The notes under the pieces: generated by a model
What the model was told of the DNA's origin: nothing
The model's input: the letters and a program-made list of their open reading frames with translations, nothing else
The model's database searches: none
Source of the DNA: Aphis gossypii
Lineage: Eukaryota > Arthropoda > Insecta > Hemiptera > Aphididae
Direction of reading: 5' to 3'
Length of the DNA stretch: 64,000 nucleotides
NCBI RefSeq assembly: GCF_020184175.1
Contig: NC_065532.1
Span: forward strand, 16,368,001-16,432,000
Position numbers and translations under genes: made by a program
In this document: one piece after another, positions 28,601-41,160 of the stretch
Layout of the letters: every line of letters begins with the position of its first letter
Numbering within the stretch: the stretch's first letter is position 1

Positions 28601-30170
28601 TATACCTACACTTTTTCATTGAACTGCATGAGTATATACGAATGTTGTTAAAATTATTAACGAGAACGAAACCCTACATTATCTATAAAATTGATATTAT
28701 ACTTATAATATAAGTACTTATGGTAGTTGATACTTAAATTAAGGTATAGCACCTATGGTTTATATAACCCGCGATGTCTATATAATTTATATTTTACTTT
28801 ATACTTTTTTGGTTCACTATGTTATGAAAACGATTTGGACAATACGGTATGGGTGTTAAATTCACAAATTTTCCCGGTGAATCACTAATAGTAAAATGTA
28901 GACCCAGAATATATTTACGGGTTAGAGAAAGAGGAGGAATATAAGTTGGCAACTCGATTAAAAATTGCGCTTAACACCTATAAAAATAATTACACATTTT
29001 TGTATATTTTACCAATGAGAACCATTATTAATAATAGATACTGAACGTATTTATTAGTAGTCACAAAATTTTGTTTTTAAATGGTATATAATTATACCGT
29101 CAATACTGACTATGAATTTACATCTAAATTATAATGTTTAAATATAGTCACATTATAAATCAATTAGATAATATATAGATAATTTGAAATTTTTATTACA
29201 AATATATTGCATCGATAACATTTTTAAATTTAATTTTTAAAGACATCTTCAAATCCATCAATCTATCCCTTTCCTCCGCCCTTGTCTTTTATAGATCCTC
29301 GACGGTAATAGCGTCCAGAGAAGCCTCGCTTATACGATATTTAAGTAAAGCCTTAAAATTATATATTTATGATTATGATGATAATGTTTGTTTAAATATT
29401 TATTAGATGACTTTTTTTTACATTATAGAAGAATCAGATATCATATTTCAAAAAGGCAAAAACATTTGAATAGACTAGAAAGTTAATAGTATAATAAATT
29501 AAAGAATCTGAAAACTGTTCACGTTGTAAGCAGACAAGCAGTGAATACAATAGTATAGGTATAACAATACTAATAATAATCGTGTTATGATAATCATAAT
29601 TTATTTTTCTTCGCTGCCGAATTTATACATATTAGCATAAAAAATGAGGATAACTGGACCAAATGTTGTACACGCTGATATAATATATTATTATTATTAA
29701 ATCTCAACAGCTCATTCCGCGTTAGGATTTCCTTATATGGCTTTTTCGACGATTCGGCCGAAAAATCAGGGTGCGTAAAACATTTTCGAAAAATATAATA
29801 CGTATATTATAATTTATAATAGGTACTATATATAAGCATTGTATTATTACTATGTAGAATATTTGCATACGACAATATAAGCTAATAGACAATGCAGTAT
29901 AGTGTAGACACTCGACACAAGGGCATATAAATAATAACGGTTTTTATTTTAACAATCGGAATAATCGTACCTATTTGGACGTGGCGAATTTCCGTCGAGC
30001 TGACTTAAATTATAATAATAATATGATATATTATTTTTGTTTATAGTCCTGGACATAAAAAAAAAAATCTATTATATTGTTTATATATGCATGTGTTACA
30101 TTCTATTATGTTACTACGAAAAATTAAAGATGAATATTAAAATATATACTGTATACATAAATAATAACGG
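22665..30170. other. AT-rich non-coding DNA, longest empty stretch
   Basis: About 7.5 kb with no recognised gene, RNA or mobile element. Mixed-composition patches at 23560-23800, 24130-24190, 24490-24570, 27480-27680 and 29250-29340 show no domain when read. A TAGGTACCTA palindrome is at 27169-27178, and a T run of about 14 lies at 24364-24377. Confidence 0.6.
27735..27770. repeat. (GTAT/GTGT)n repeat with short palindrome
   Basis: Repeated GTATGTGT units run into GTATACATACAC, forming a small hairpin of about ten paired bases. Confidence 0.7.
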
Positions 30171-31580
30171 ATATAGCAAAGTACGAGTATTATGCGCGAA
30201 TCCTGTCATCATCCGTCCGATCGACACTCGTCGTCGGAATTTGATTGGTGCGTATTGTACTGGTCCACCCGCACGTGCATCCTTAGAGAAACGTTTTCCG
30301 GGTAATATAATATTAGTGCATTATTATAATGAATCTAACCTCTTTTAATTTATCTCTATAATGTACGTGCACAATGTGTATTGTGTATATTCGTTATTCG
30401 ATTCCGTTCTGCGCCCTGCACACGAGATTGCGATCGTAATATTAATACATTCAAAGAATACACGAGTGTATAATAATGTACCTATACATACCGACTGACA
30501 ACAGACAATAATTGGTCTTCTATGTATATCATTATATAATATTATGTATTTGTTGAGTCGTTTTCGCGTGGGATCGAAGCGCGTGCAGTGTACAAGAAGA
30601 AATTAACCGTTAAAAAAAATATATATAATAATATAATGATAATAATGATAAAGGCCGACCTACGCGAACACGGGACGTCGCACGTGTATTCCGATATAAA
30701 CGTATAAATGTATAATAAATAATAATATATACTCTATACACCATAATATATAATATACGATTTCGTATATACCGCACGTGCGCGTGTTCAGGGACTAAAT
30801 TGAGTTCAGACTGTAGATCCGGCAGACGACACACCAGACCTTGTATATATTATTATAATCGTACGAATAACGTCGCTGGTGAGCATTGGCCCGCTCGTCG
30901 ACTTTAGACTGTTATGAAAATTGTTTATCGATTTCGATCGATATTTTCTTATATTATTTTTCACGCTATAATACCTTCTCGAAAATTACAAATAAAGCAT
31001 TTAAAAACTTGGGCCTCAAATCACACGTCGATTTTGTCGATTTCGTCCCAAATACTGCTGCAGACTGACTATACAGCCGGCATTTAATAAATATATATAT
31101 ATATAGTACTACGTTTCTGTGTATGTAAAACGTACAACGACGGACTTACCGGTGTGTATACCTACGTGCTGCGACGTCCCATTTAATGTATAATTTTTTT
31201 TTTGTATACAATTTGTGCTGCTGCAGCGTGTGTGCGCGCGCACGTGCGATGCTGCAGCAGCAGTGGACCGAAGTAGGTCTCGTGGATGGCGCCTCGGCGT
31301 GTGCAGACGCGCGGCACCCGTATCTACCGTGTATATATATATACGATCAAGTTTTATAATACGTGGTGTTTATTTATTTTTTCGTATTTATTGCGATGAC
31401 AACGCGGGATCCGGGTCCGAACTGGTTATGCCCGGTGCACGATATTATCATCGTCATCGTCATCGTCATCATCATCGTCATTATTATATTATATTATTAT
31501 TATAAAAGCGGCTATTGGACGTAACTAACTTATAAACTGCAGCCGTGCGCGTCGGGGTGGACGTGAAAATGTTCGTATAA
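30171..31580. other. CpG-dense cluster
   Basis: A series of CpG-rich blocks at 30180-30310, 30540-30700, 30770-30900, 31020-31070 and 31210-31330, plus the trinucleotide repeat at 31443-31503. Open frames of 60-103 codons overlap on both strands and show no domain. TGCTGCAGC/GCTGCAGCAGCAG words near 31225 and 31250 form a short inverted repeat. Composition resembles the 13-14.8 kb cluster. Likely a regulatory or 5' non-coding region, direction unknown. Confidence 0.35.
31443..31503. repeat. (ATC/GTC)n trinucleotide repeat
   Basis: ATCGTC and ATC units repeated, passing into ATT units; the mirror of the GAT/GAC/AAT repeat at 13995-14048. Confidence 0.9.
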
Positions 31581-33560
31581 TATGATTCGGTGTGCGTGTG
31601 TGTGTTTGTGCTGTAATTTTCTCGTTTATTGTCGCGGAAATATATTATACCTACGTTTGGCCTAGTTTCACCCGTTCGTCGTCAGGCCCTATACATATAC
31701 ATATATTATATTATGTACATGCGATGGCGGTAAAAGCGGCGCTAAAACACTCACACATCATTACGCAGAGTGTATTATGTGTGTATTTTAAATTTGTGTG
31801 TTAAGTTAACCTAAATAGTAAACGTATACAATGTACATATATAATATATTGTTTACTTTTAGTCCGCTTGTTTGCGTGAACGCGTGCGATAAATGCCAAA
31901 CTCCTAACCGATCAAATATGTATGATGATTAATAATTATTATTTCAGTGATTTAGCCGCACGAGGGTAATTCCTGGTTCTGATGCATTATAAACACATAG
32001 TGGCTGCGCGAGAAGATCGATTTATTAAACATGGGCACGTATGAGACTATCTGACTATGTATATAGAGAGATGAAATAATGTATGTATAGAAGGTGTTAA
32101 AATTATTTGATTACTATGTAGAGAACTGCGATTTATTTGGGTAAAAACTCGACGATTCGAGTAAAACCTTTTTTTATTTTAAATGTATATACCTACACGA
32201 AATAATGAGCTAGTTATTTTGAGTATAGTTGAATATTGTGTCACGACGAAGGGACGATTGCCGTTCAATTTTAAATCGCGTAATTTACCACTTAAATAAC
32301 CCAGAAAACAATATTAAATTTATTTTCAAAATTAAAATCGGTTGTAATGAACAAAGAACAAATTGACGTATGGCCTAATATAAAATGTGTGTAACTCAAA
32401 CAAATAATATACATATTGTATTTGGAGCAAGAGCCAGTAATAAAATATAACGAATAATATAGATGCGATTACAAACATAAGTTAGGTACCTATTCAATGT
32501 TCAACTAAAAATAATCATAGTTTTTTCTTTTTTCTCAATCATAATATTAAAATATTAACAGAACGCGCACAACAATTTAAGTAAAAGAATAATACATATT
32601 TCTGTATACAGTTATAACAACAATCAGCCTACTTATTATTCCTAGTAAGTATATTGTTGGATGGGGATTTCAACCCCCGTAAATACCTCCTCACCATCAC
32701 ACACACACACGCGCGCGCTACACACTACACACGTGTATATATATAATATTGGTCAATCTCGCTTTCTGTAACAATGCAGTGTATATAATACAGCTTTATG
32801 CATACATTTACGATATTATAAGTTTATTAGAAAATGCATTCCGTGATAAATGAAGAATATAATAACAACATTTAGATGCAACCACAAATCGATGCACAGT
32901 GCATCGTTTTACTGCAATAACTCGGATTATATGCGCCGACGCGGTTTCGGGTTTCGTCGTGGGTAAAATATAAAATGTGGTTAAATAGTATTACATAATG
33001 TGTATAATATAATATGCGTATACGGGAGCTTACCGCGTCGGCATAAAATATTGTATACTGTAATATCTATCGGAAATCGGAAGACGGAATTCATGAGATG
33101 TTACTATAAAACGAACACAATTAAAAATATTGTACTGTTGTAAATATATCGTATGGCAGAAAAAATTCGATCGGAAACAACACTACGTTACGCGTAATAC
33201 ACCGTGTAGAATGTAGATGGTGTAGACTGTAGATAACGCAACGATCATTTATGACATCATTATGCGTGCAGGAATTTTAAAAGATTTTAAACGATTGGCG
33301 TTCGTCCCGTACGACGGTCGGAGAATACATACATATGCTTATAGTAAACGGTTTTCTTTGAAGCACATTTATTAATTAAGTATATAATATACTCAATTAT
33401 ATTCTCGTAGATGACTTCGAATTGCTGCGTTTACTTCGTCCGTGTGCAATTAAAATAATTTAACTTTCTAGACCACATAATGTGACGATTTAAAATAGGT
33501 ACCATTGCATATTATTGCGACGTACACGCTGATTCAAATCTTAGCTATATTGCGTCGTAA
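31581..33560. other. Mixed AT-rich non-coding DNA
   Basis: AT-rich with moderate CpG in 32900-33330. A TAGGTACCTA palindrome lies at 32483-32492. No gene recognised. Confidence 0.55.
32696..32718. repeat. (CA)n-(CG)n repeat
   Basis: An AC dinucleotide run passes directly into CGCGCGCG, an alternating purine-pyrimidine tract that can take up Z-DNA. Confidence 0.85.
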
Positions 33561-33568
33561 AAACGTAT

Positions 33569-33718
33569 ATGAGAAATTTGTCCCGTTTTTCCGTCGCGAT
33601 GTACTTTAAACACTTGCGAACACGAATTTGCCCTCGAGAATTCTACGGCATCCCGGGGACAGCATGCGACTTATTCCCCCGGAGAAATTTTAAATATAAA
33701 CGGTACTGCAGCTATTGA
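33569..33718 (+). other. Unrecognised 49-codon open frame in a GC-richer patch
   Basis: The frame runs from ATG at 33569 to TGA at 33716-33718, with an upstream in-frame stop at 33542-33544, so it is closed at both ends. It encodes a basic peptide with three cysteines (about residues 21, 33 and 47) and a second methionine at residue 11. Local composition is much more balanced than the flanks, with CpG and GC words such as CATCCCGGGGAC. I do not recognise the product. There is no signal peptide or membrane segment. It may be a small gene, an exon piece or chance; at this local composition a frame of this length is not remarkable alone. Confidence 0.2.
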
Positions 33719-33840
33719 CCTCAAATAAGAACATATGAAAAATGGCGTACGTGAGGAAGCACACGGTGCGGTGATACTGGGTCGTGGTTATGCTACTTCC
33801 GGATCCACCTACTATAAGAACCTATACCTATAGCCGTATG

Positions 33841-34940
33841 TATACATTTCGAATAATAAATGATACGAGTTTAAAGTGTATAATCGTTCTCTTTTTCAGA
33901 CATTTATGAACCATATTATATACAATATTTTCAAATTCAAATTAAAAACTTATATATAAACTACATCAGCTGACAGTAGTATAACTATGGTTTTTTTTTT
34001 ATCTATGTTTATTAAAGAGAAATTAAAATTGTATTTTCTTATACTAAAAACTTTAACTTTTACTATTTAAATAAAACTTGATATTATTGGAAAACTTATG
34101 TATTATTCATAGGTAGGTTTAGCTTGGACATTGGATTTTCATTTGCAAATAAAAATAAATCATCATACCTACAACATTATGATTTATCATATATTCGTCG
34201 ACTTTAAAACAGCTGGTGAAACCATACTTATAGGCACTTATAATATATAATATAATACAACCATATAAAACACATATGACTTCAGTGGTTATAGGTAACG
34301 CCGTCCACAATTACGACATTCGACGACTTTGGTAATAAGTAATAACAATATGTCATAAACGTAATGGCCAAACCTGACGCAACGTAACAAAATAATAATG
34401 TAAATACATGATGATTGCTAATAACTTTTTTCTGTAAATTATTATTATTATTATTATTATTATTTTAAATTTAAATTTCAACGACAATAATAGCCAAAAT
34501 ATAGAATTGATAATAAATTTAAAAAACAAGTATATTATTTACCTATTAACTAAGTTGTATTAAAATTAAAATAATTATAACTTATATATTTTTGAATTTT
34601 GAATTTTGATAAAAAATGTTCGAATATAATAGAGAAAAATTATGATATCTATTGTTGGCACAGACTTAACAGGTAGATGCGCGCATACCTGGACAAAAAT
34701 TGGGATACACTCTGAATTAAACTTATGCATAGGTAGTGACGACTATCGCAAGATCCATCAATATTAATTCAACACCATCAATGTACGCTGTACGCGTAAT
34801 AACTAATAAACAAATAATTGAAGAATACAGTGGTTATATAATCATGTCTGGCATAGTCAGATAATTGTACCTATATCGTTTAAAAAAACACAGACGATGA
34901 TACACACAGTATAATATAATATACTATATGATGGCCGGTG
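33841..34940. other. AT-rich non-coding DNA
   Basis: AT-rich with an (ATT)n run at 34438-34464. A pyrimidine-rich TCTCTTTTTCAG at about 33889-33900 looks like a splice acceptor, but the sequence after it opens for only 18 codons. No gene recognised. Confidence 0.55.
34438..34464. repeat. (ATT)n microsatellite
   Basis: About nine uninterrupted ATT units. Confidence 0.9.
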
Positions 34941-35141
34941 GGTGGCGTAGACAGGGGATATTTTGGGTGTCGAAACAGCCTCCACGAATCATTTTTTGCA
35001 AACAATATATTTAATACATATGATAAAATATAAAATATGTTGTCATTCATTTGGTTTAATTTTATGTTTTATATATTATTATTGTGAACATTAATCAATC
35101 AGCGGAGAGTTTTGAAACTCCACCGCTCCCTCCAACCCGAT
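34941..35141. mobile_element. Small hAT-like element, same type as 5174-5351 (degraded)
   Basis: The left end GTGGCGTAGACAGGGG matches the left end at 5174 (CAGTGTCGTAGACAGG). Near the right end, GAGAGTTTTGAAACTCC followed by C-rich sequence mirrors the GAGAGGGGTTTGAACTCC plus C run of the other copy. The outer right repeat is not visible, so that boundary is approximate and the copy is probably truncated. Non-coding. Confidence 0.45.
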
Positions 35142-35239
35142 ATTTAAATATAAAATTATAACACCCAAATTAAAAATGTAAATATATGATTTATGATGAT
35201 TGTATGTATATTGTATATTGTATATATATATAGGTACAC

Positions 35240-35523
35240 ACAGAGTGATTCACCAAGCATGCTCACTCAAATTTTCTAAATAAATACATTTACAGATAAT
35301 AATATTTTATTACATTTTAAACTCATATAATTTTTTGTACTACTACGTTATAAGATCTAAGAAAAGTTCTGCCGAGAAGTTTGTATCTACGTAGCACCCT
35401 CCTTAAGTAGAGCAAAACAAATTTTCAAAATTATGATCAAGCCCATTTAAAATTTTCAAAAATCAAAATTTTAATAAATTCGTTAACGAATTAGGCTTGG
35501 GCATACTCGGTGAATCGCCTTGT
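35240..35523. mobile_element. Inverted-repeat element, GGTGAATC family, copy 3 (284 bp)
   Basis: The left end is ACAGAGTGATTCACCAAGCATG. The right end is CATACTCGGTGAATCGCCTTGT, its reverse complement with a few changes. The right subterminal part (TTTTCAAAAATCAAAATTTT) repeats the equivalent part of copy 1. It is far shorter than copies 1 and 2, so it is an internally deleted derivative or a separate subfamily. Non-coding. Confidence 0.75.
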
Positions 35524-37415
35524 TTATTATGTAGGCACATATTACATTATATATTATATTGTTAGTTATTGCTGCTCCGATGATAATATTTTTTCAAAAG
35601 GTTTAGTTTTATGGCTGGAGTTGACGTGGTTTTTGCGTGATTTACATATTATAGTCATACGTCAACATCATTGCCACCGATGCGTTATTCCGTATTAATC
35701 ACACCAAATGCCGATAAAATACACGCGTATATGGTAGGTACCTATGCACCGAAGGTCGCAAACAATAACGCGTAGGTATTATAATATAATTTTAAATGCA
35801 GTAGGTGCACTTGCAATATCTTCTGCAGTCATACAGGGAAACGTTGTGCAAACAGTAAAATAATGTGTTCGGGCGCATAGAATCCGTAAAGGATTTCGTC
35901 ATTATTATTTTTGCCGAACACAAATTCGCCGTGCATAATACTACGTGTAAGTACTTGTACAGTCGTATATATTATATTGTTTTATGTGCCGTTTGCAGCG
36001 AGTCGGAGCTAGACAACAATTAACACGTGTGTAATAGCGTGTCCTCTTATCATTGACGATTTCAAACATCCTGCAATAATTATTATAGGTGGTACACTAT
36101 ACGACTGCTACACGTGCGTATATAAATAATTACAATTTTTTTCCGCGATGTGACATTTTTTATTGATACACACCAACCGTGTGCGGTGTCACTGTCAATC
36201 ACAATTTTTTTTTAAGCTCCTGCATATTATATTTGTTCAAAATCAGATTTTTGTTCTACTTCGATTGATGATCGCACGTGCACATTTAATCATCATAATC
36301 TTTTTTCGTTTGCATATGCTTGGACGATAAACTAAAAATAAAATAAAAAATATTGAAACTCATAATTCTATACTATATGTATTATACCGGTAGTGCAGGC
36401 AATACTTAATTTAATCCAATAGTTAAACATAAAGGTCTGCAATTCGTAAAGATATAATAAAACAAATAATATGTATGCATTATGTAATGTGTAATATGTG
36501 ATGTGTATATATAGGTTGGTACCTACACTTTGCAAAAATTATATTTAAAAAAAAAAATGAATTGTAAACAGCTATTGATATGTAGACTAAATGCCATGCA
36601 TTTTATGTATGAACAGCTGTATACTGCAATATGAAAACGAATATACTCGTCTCAATATCAAATTTATGAATTTTCGTTTGTATTGAAAATGTATAGAAAT
36701 TATATATTTCAAAAAAAAAATTATTAAGAGCATCTCTGGACTCTGATAGATAATATATTTATTGATATGGTTAATGTACATTTTTAAAAATAATCATATT
36801 TCATTTATAGTTTTGTTATTTAGTTCGTTACTTGTAGACGTTCATTGTGTATCATAAAGGTTTAAAATTGATAGGTAATTTATATTAAGAGATGCGCAAA
36901 ACTTCTTCATACAGCATTGATAAATTCAATAAATTTAATTTTGTTTTGTGCTTATTTAAAGTATAACACATAACTAAAATCAACTTTAAACTTTAAACAG
37001 TAAAATATATATGGCAATACGTGATAGTAATAAATAATAATGATGCACGATCAATCTCATAATCATAATTGTATTATTGGAGGAAGTCGGTAAGGTTATG
37101 AGGTGCTATAAGAAGACCATAGCATTTCTAAGTTTAAAATTAGTTCTGTCTAAAATACTGGATGCCCCACGCCCATCATACATTTTTTTGTAAAACAATT
37201 GTCATAATTCGGAAATTGTATATTAAATTTATATTTACAACTTTTTAATAATAATTCATAAATTATCCAAAGTTTTAGTACTCCTAAAATAATAATCCAT
37301 TATGATACACAATATATTTACTGCTTGTATTATTAAGGTACATATTTTGTTCTCTTTATACATTTGTAGATAATTTACCAAGGTAAAAGTTGTGAATTTG
37401 CAATATAATATAATA
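35524..37415. other. AT-rich non-coding DNA
   Basis: AT-rich with mixed-composition patches at 35700-36060. A TAGGTACCTA palindrome is at 35735-35744. No gene or element recognised. Confidence 0.6.
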
Positions 37416-37417
37416 TA

Positions 37418-38370
37418 GGGGAAAGCGGGGTAGTACCGTACGAGAGTCAAAACCGTATGATAAGGTTTTCTGAACATTGGTCAAGATAGAAAAAAAATAT
37501 TAATGTTTATTTATCCATGACCATACCATGTTTGTTGTTATCAACAACTATAATTAACCTCACTTTTATTAAATTCCCGCTCAAATTTCTGTCATCGTAA
37601 AATATATTATATTATTATGTAAAATAACATTTTTTTCACATACTCATTACGTATAATCAAACATTGTTATACGTAATTTTGTTTTATATGCACAAAAATC
37701 GTTTCAAATTCCGAAAAAGTAAGTACAGATTATTTAATCATATAATTTGGAGGAATATTGCTTTTCCTTTTTACTTAATTACCGTTAATTTAAAGTCGCC
37801 TACTATGGGGCAAAAACGTAAGTCATACGGTATTATTATACATATTATTACGTTTTATAATTGACTTGATAATTTTTTATTAAAGATGGTTCGTAACTAT
37901 GTGCGAAAAACAAATCGGTAATCGTGGGATGAAAATACAATGCTATTAGTCATAAATTAAAAGCTGCAGTTAATGATACATTAAGTTATATAAAAGCTTC
38001 AACCGACTATGAAATGCGAATGCCTCATTCAAATTTACAAGATAGAATAAAAGCAATAAAAGACGAGAAAATGAAACTTTACAACAGTGCTTTAAAAGGT
38101 TAGTAGTGTTAGTACAGATTGTTTTTTTTATTTTTGTATTAAGCTACGTAATGTGTATTTGAGAATTTGTATTTTAATGTTAATATTTTTTCTCTTATTT
38201 ATCAAAACACATATTTTAAGTTATTTTTCTAAATTATTAAACACCTGAATGCCTTGGACTAAGTTATGTACCTAATATAATTACGCAATCCAATTTTAAA
38301 TCCTTAAAATGTTATACCTAAATTCCACAGTGCTTAGAAATTAGTAGTACGTTTCTGCCTCGACTTCCCC
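37418..38370 (+). mobile_element. pogo/Tigger-like DNA transposon relic (953 bp, TA-flanked)
   Basis: The left end reads GGGGAAAGCGGGGTAGTACC. The right end, on the minus strand, is GGGGAAGTCGAGGCAGAAAC, followed on both by CGTAC. The element is bounded by TA at 37416-37417 and 38371-38372, the target duplication of the Tc1/mariner-pogo superfamily. It contains one decayed piece of transposase (37886-38103) and no catalytic domain. It is a non-autonomous, internally deleted derivative of an element whose transposase carried a pipsqueak/CENP-B-type helix-turn-helix. Confidence 0.75.
37886..38103 (+). pseudogene. Broken N-terminal DNA-binding domain of a pogo-like transposase
   Basis: From ATG at 37886 the frame reads MVRNYVRKTNR, then a TAA (37919-37921), then SWDENTM. 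This is the usual opening of pogo/Tigger/jerky-type proteins (M-V-R-x-Y-x-R-K-T-x-R-x-x-W-x-E-x-x-M). The frame shifts near 37950 and continues as KLKAAVNDTLSYIKAS and then LQDRIKAI, the second and third helices of the psq-type HTH that binds the transposon ends. It closes at a TAG at 38101-38103. One stop and one frameshift make it dead. TTTTATTAAAG before the ATG and AAAG|GTTAGT at the end resemble splice signals, so it may once have been an exon. The DDE domain is absent. Family call is solid; the splice reading is speculative. Confidence 0.75.
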
Positions 38371-38372
38371 TA

Positions 38373-40540
38373 CATTACACTTTACCTTCATGAAAAAATC
38401 TAAATCTCGCATCATCTTACTCTTTATGATAATCGCACGTTCGAAGACTAATTTTGATTTTCGAATCCTATGTACATTATGATTATATATGCTTTAATAT
38501 TCATAAAGATATATATTTTTTTATCGACTTAAAAATAATGCACTACACTACTACAGTATTATATGACTGCACATATAGTATTCGGATTTGAGATTGAAAA
38601 ACAAAAACTTCAATCTAAAACGATTTCACATATTTCGTATAATACGATAGTGACTACAGCTGTCGAGTATTAATTTCAGTTTCGGAATACGATTGACTAG
38701 GCCCACGTTATAATGTATAGTTGGAAAAATAATTTTCATAGTCACCTACACATATACACAGTAGTGGGCAGTGAAGTATTTCAGAAGGGCAATAGTTTTT
38801 TTAATGTATTAAATAAAATGAAAAAAGAATATCAATATTCAAAAATATAGTTAATTAATGTGGGCCGTGGGATATTGATTAATAATATCTCGAATCTCGA
38901 TCTGTATTAAGAGTTGTGTTCAAAAAAAATTGATCGTTTCCCCTCCCCTCCTTGATTGAACTTTAGATACGCCAATAGGTTAATGTCACACACTGTATAC
39001 ACTTACTTTGTATACGGGGCAATACCAATAGTTTATGCCGTCGATATTTTATAATTGCAATCGTGTATATAAGTATATATAACTATACATCGATACCCGT
39101 AAACGATTTATTAATTTACTCCGTTATATATTACAAGTGTCAAGTATATATTATAATATAGCCTATATATGCAGCCAGGCGGTGCATTTATATGTAGTAG
39201 GTAAGGGTGGGCGCCGACATTTCGGGTGCGGCTAAGTTTTAATAACGGTATTATTGTTGTACTCGGTGTACATTGTGTCGATTAATATTTTTTTGAAAGT
39301 GATCAAATCGTTGTTAATTGTTATAATACTGTAAACACAAATAGGATCGATATCTACCTATAAAATAAATACATATTATATAGGTATATTATGGACAGTT
39401 AGTTATGGACGATGTGGTATGGATATAACCGCTCGCGCTCACATAGCATAAATTAAAATACCTATACATACCACAGCTTTCGCAAAATTAGCATATTATC
39501 GTCATTAATAATAATAACATAAAAAAAATAAATAAATAAACTATAATTAAGACAAAATTATAGCTTAAAACTTGGTATTAAAATTACATGATAGTTGTCG
39601 ACGGATTCAATATGTCTACTGATTATTATTAATTATTCCTATTGTTTTGCTAGTAGTTTGTTTCGGTCAACTAGGTAGGTATACGAGTTATACGAGTAAA
39701 TTTAAAATAAACCAACAAAATTAAAAAAAAATATTGTTATTATAACACTTACATTGATCGATGTAAAATTAAAATAAATATGCAAATTCAAGAAGATATA
39801 ATATATACGAACGATCTTTTTAGCTACATTTCCTTCCGCGTTGTGATAATTCAAATAGTTGTCTGAATTCATCACTGTTCGCATGTTCAGTGGAATAAGT
39901 TTCGAATATACACTTTGTAGTTTGTATATATTTTGAATAATATTTAGTATGTGTACACATATATGTAAATATTAGTATTAGCAGTCTTGTCAAAACTTTA
40001 ATATTCGAAGGTATAGTATTATGTTATACATAGGTACCTATACTTAAGTAGTTCCCACTCCTTAATTTATCTATATGCACTTATATTATATTTTTATTTT
40101 TTATTTACTGAACGTCACATTTATTTTAAAAATATTAGTTTATTAACGCATTCAATTTTTTTTTATTAAAATATATATAACATAATATATATAGTAGGTA
40201 TACCTACTATACAAAAATAGACCCTAAAGTGAATGCTATAAAAATTAAAAAGGGTCCTTGTGTTTCATGAAAATCTATTAGCATGTCTGTTGCATTAAGA
40301 TCTGTTAAATCAGATGTTAGTTTTTTGGCACGGTAACCAATAATTTGGATTTATAAACTGATTTAAGGTCAGTAAATTAAAATGTATAATATTATCAAGA
40401 AGACAAAAGCATACTGCTTGTTAACGGAAAAAGGTCATTAAATGCGCCGTTCATTGTATATTATATATATTATACTGCTAGCTGTATATCCCTACTTTAC
40501 TCTGGATAAAAATGAACTAACATAAAATACAGCTCTAACT
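38373..40540. other. AT-rich non-coding DNA with possible repeat scraps
   Basis: AT-rich. 38920-38970 has a C-rich run then TAGATACGCCAATAG, and 39200-39235 has GGGTGGGCGCCGACATTT; both look like ends of inverted-repeat elements, but no partner end is visible. A TAGGTACCTA palindrome is at 40031-40040. Confidence 0.5.
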
Positions 40541-40559
40541 AATTCGACGGAAATAAAAA

Positions 40560-40890
40560 TTCGGCTATGTTAAATTTGCACTTGGTATATTTACGAATTT
40601 GGTTCAGACTTTGCTTTGAACTTTCCTGATAACTTTAAAAATAATTTAGAAACATTCATCAAAATCAGTAGAGTATTTTTTAAGTCTACAAGCTAAAAAA
40701 AGGATATTTTATTGTAAATTTTTTTTTTTTATTATTATTATTTTTTCTATATTAGAATGACAAACAATAAATTAGATACTTATAAATACTATTTTCTTTT
40801 ATTTAACTTTTATAACTTTCATTGAAATTAACCCTCTAGTTTCTGAATTTTTGGTGTTCAAACATACAAACTTTTGTAATAGGGTGGTTT
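40560..40890 (+). mobile_element. Probable LINE 3' tail fragment(s)
   Basis: The segment contains CATCAAAATCAGTAGAGTA followed by TTTTTTAAGTCTACAAGC. Further on are CATTGAAATTAACCCTCTAG, TTTCTGAATTTTTGGTG and CAAACATACAAACTTT. Both blocks resemble the 3' tails of arthropod non-LTR retrotransposons of the RTE/Jockey kind (x-AAAATCGGT-x-AGTAGTTT-x-GAGT, then ACAAACATACAAAC). No reverse transcriptase remains. The call rests on remembered tail style, so the boundary and family are uncertain. Confidence 0.35.
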
Positions 40891-41160
40891 CAAAAAAAAA
40901 AATATAAGAAAAGAGATTAAATAATAATATGTAGTACATATTATTATGTACGCGATGTCCGCTCGAATAGAATAATTGAATTTCGTACTTCCGTATGCGA
41001 CGACTTGATCTATATATGTATATACTATGTATAGTATACTGTATAAATAATATATAATATTATATATTTAAAAAAAAAACAACTAGTGGAAATAGTAAGT
41101 AGAATATAAAAGCAGAATTTGAAAATAAAACATTTATATTATATTATAATATTCAATACG

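Noticed and set aside
30037..30348. 103-codon plus-strand frame
   Set aside because: The first half is AT-codon noise and the second half runs through a CpG block; no known family or start context.
33885..33900. Splice-acceptor-like TCTCTTTTTCAG
   Set aside because: The sequence after it is open for only 18 AT-rich codons; such tracts are common by chance.
38755..38975. Possible inverted-repeat element from CAGTAGTGGGCAGTG to AGATACGCCAATAG
   Set aside because: The ends align poorly and no target duplication is visible; only the C-rich right scrap looks repeat-like.
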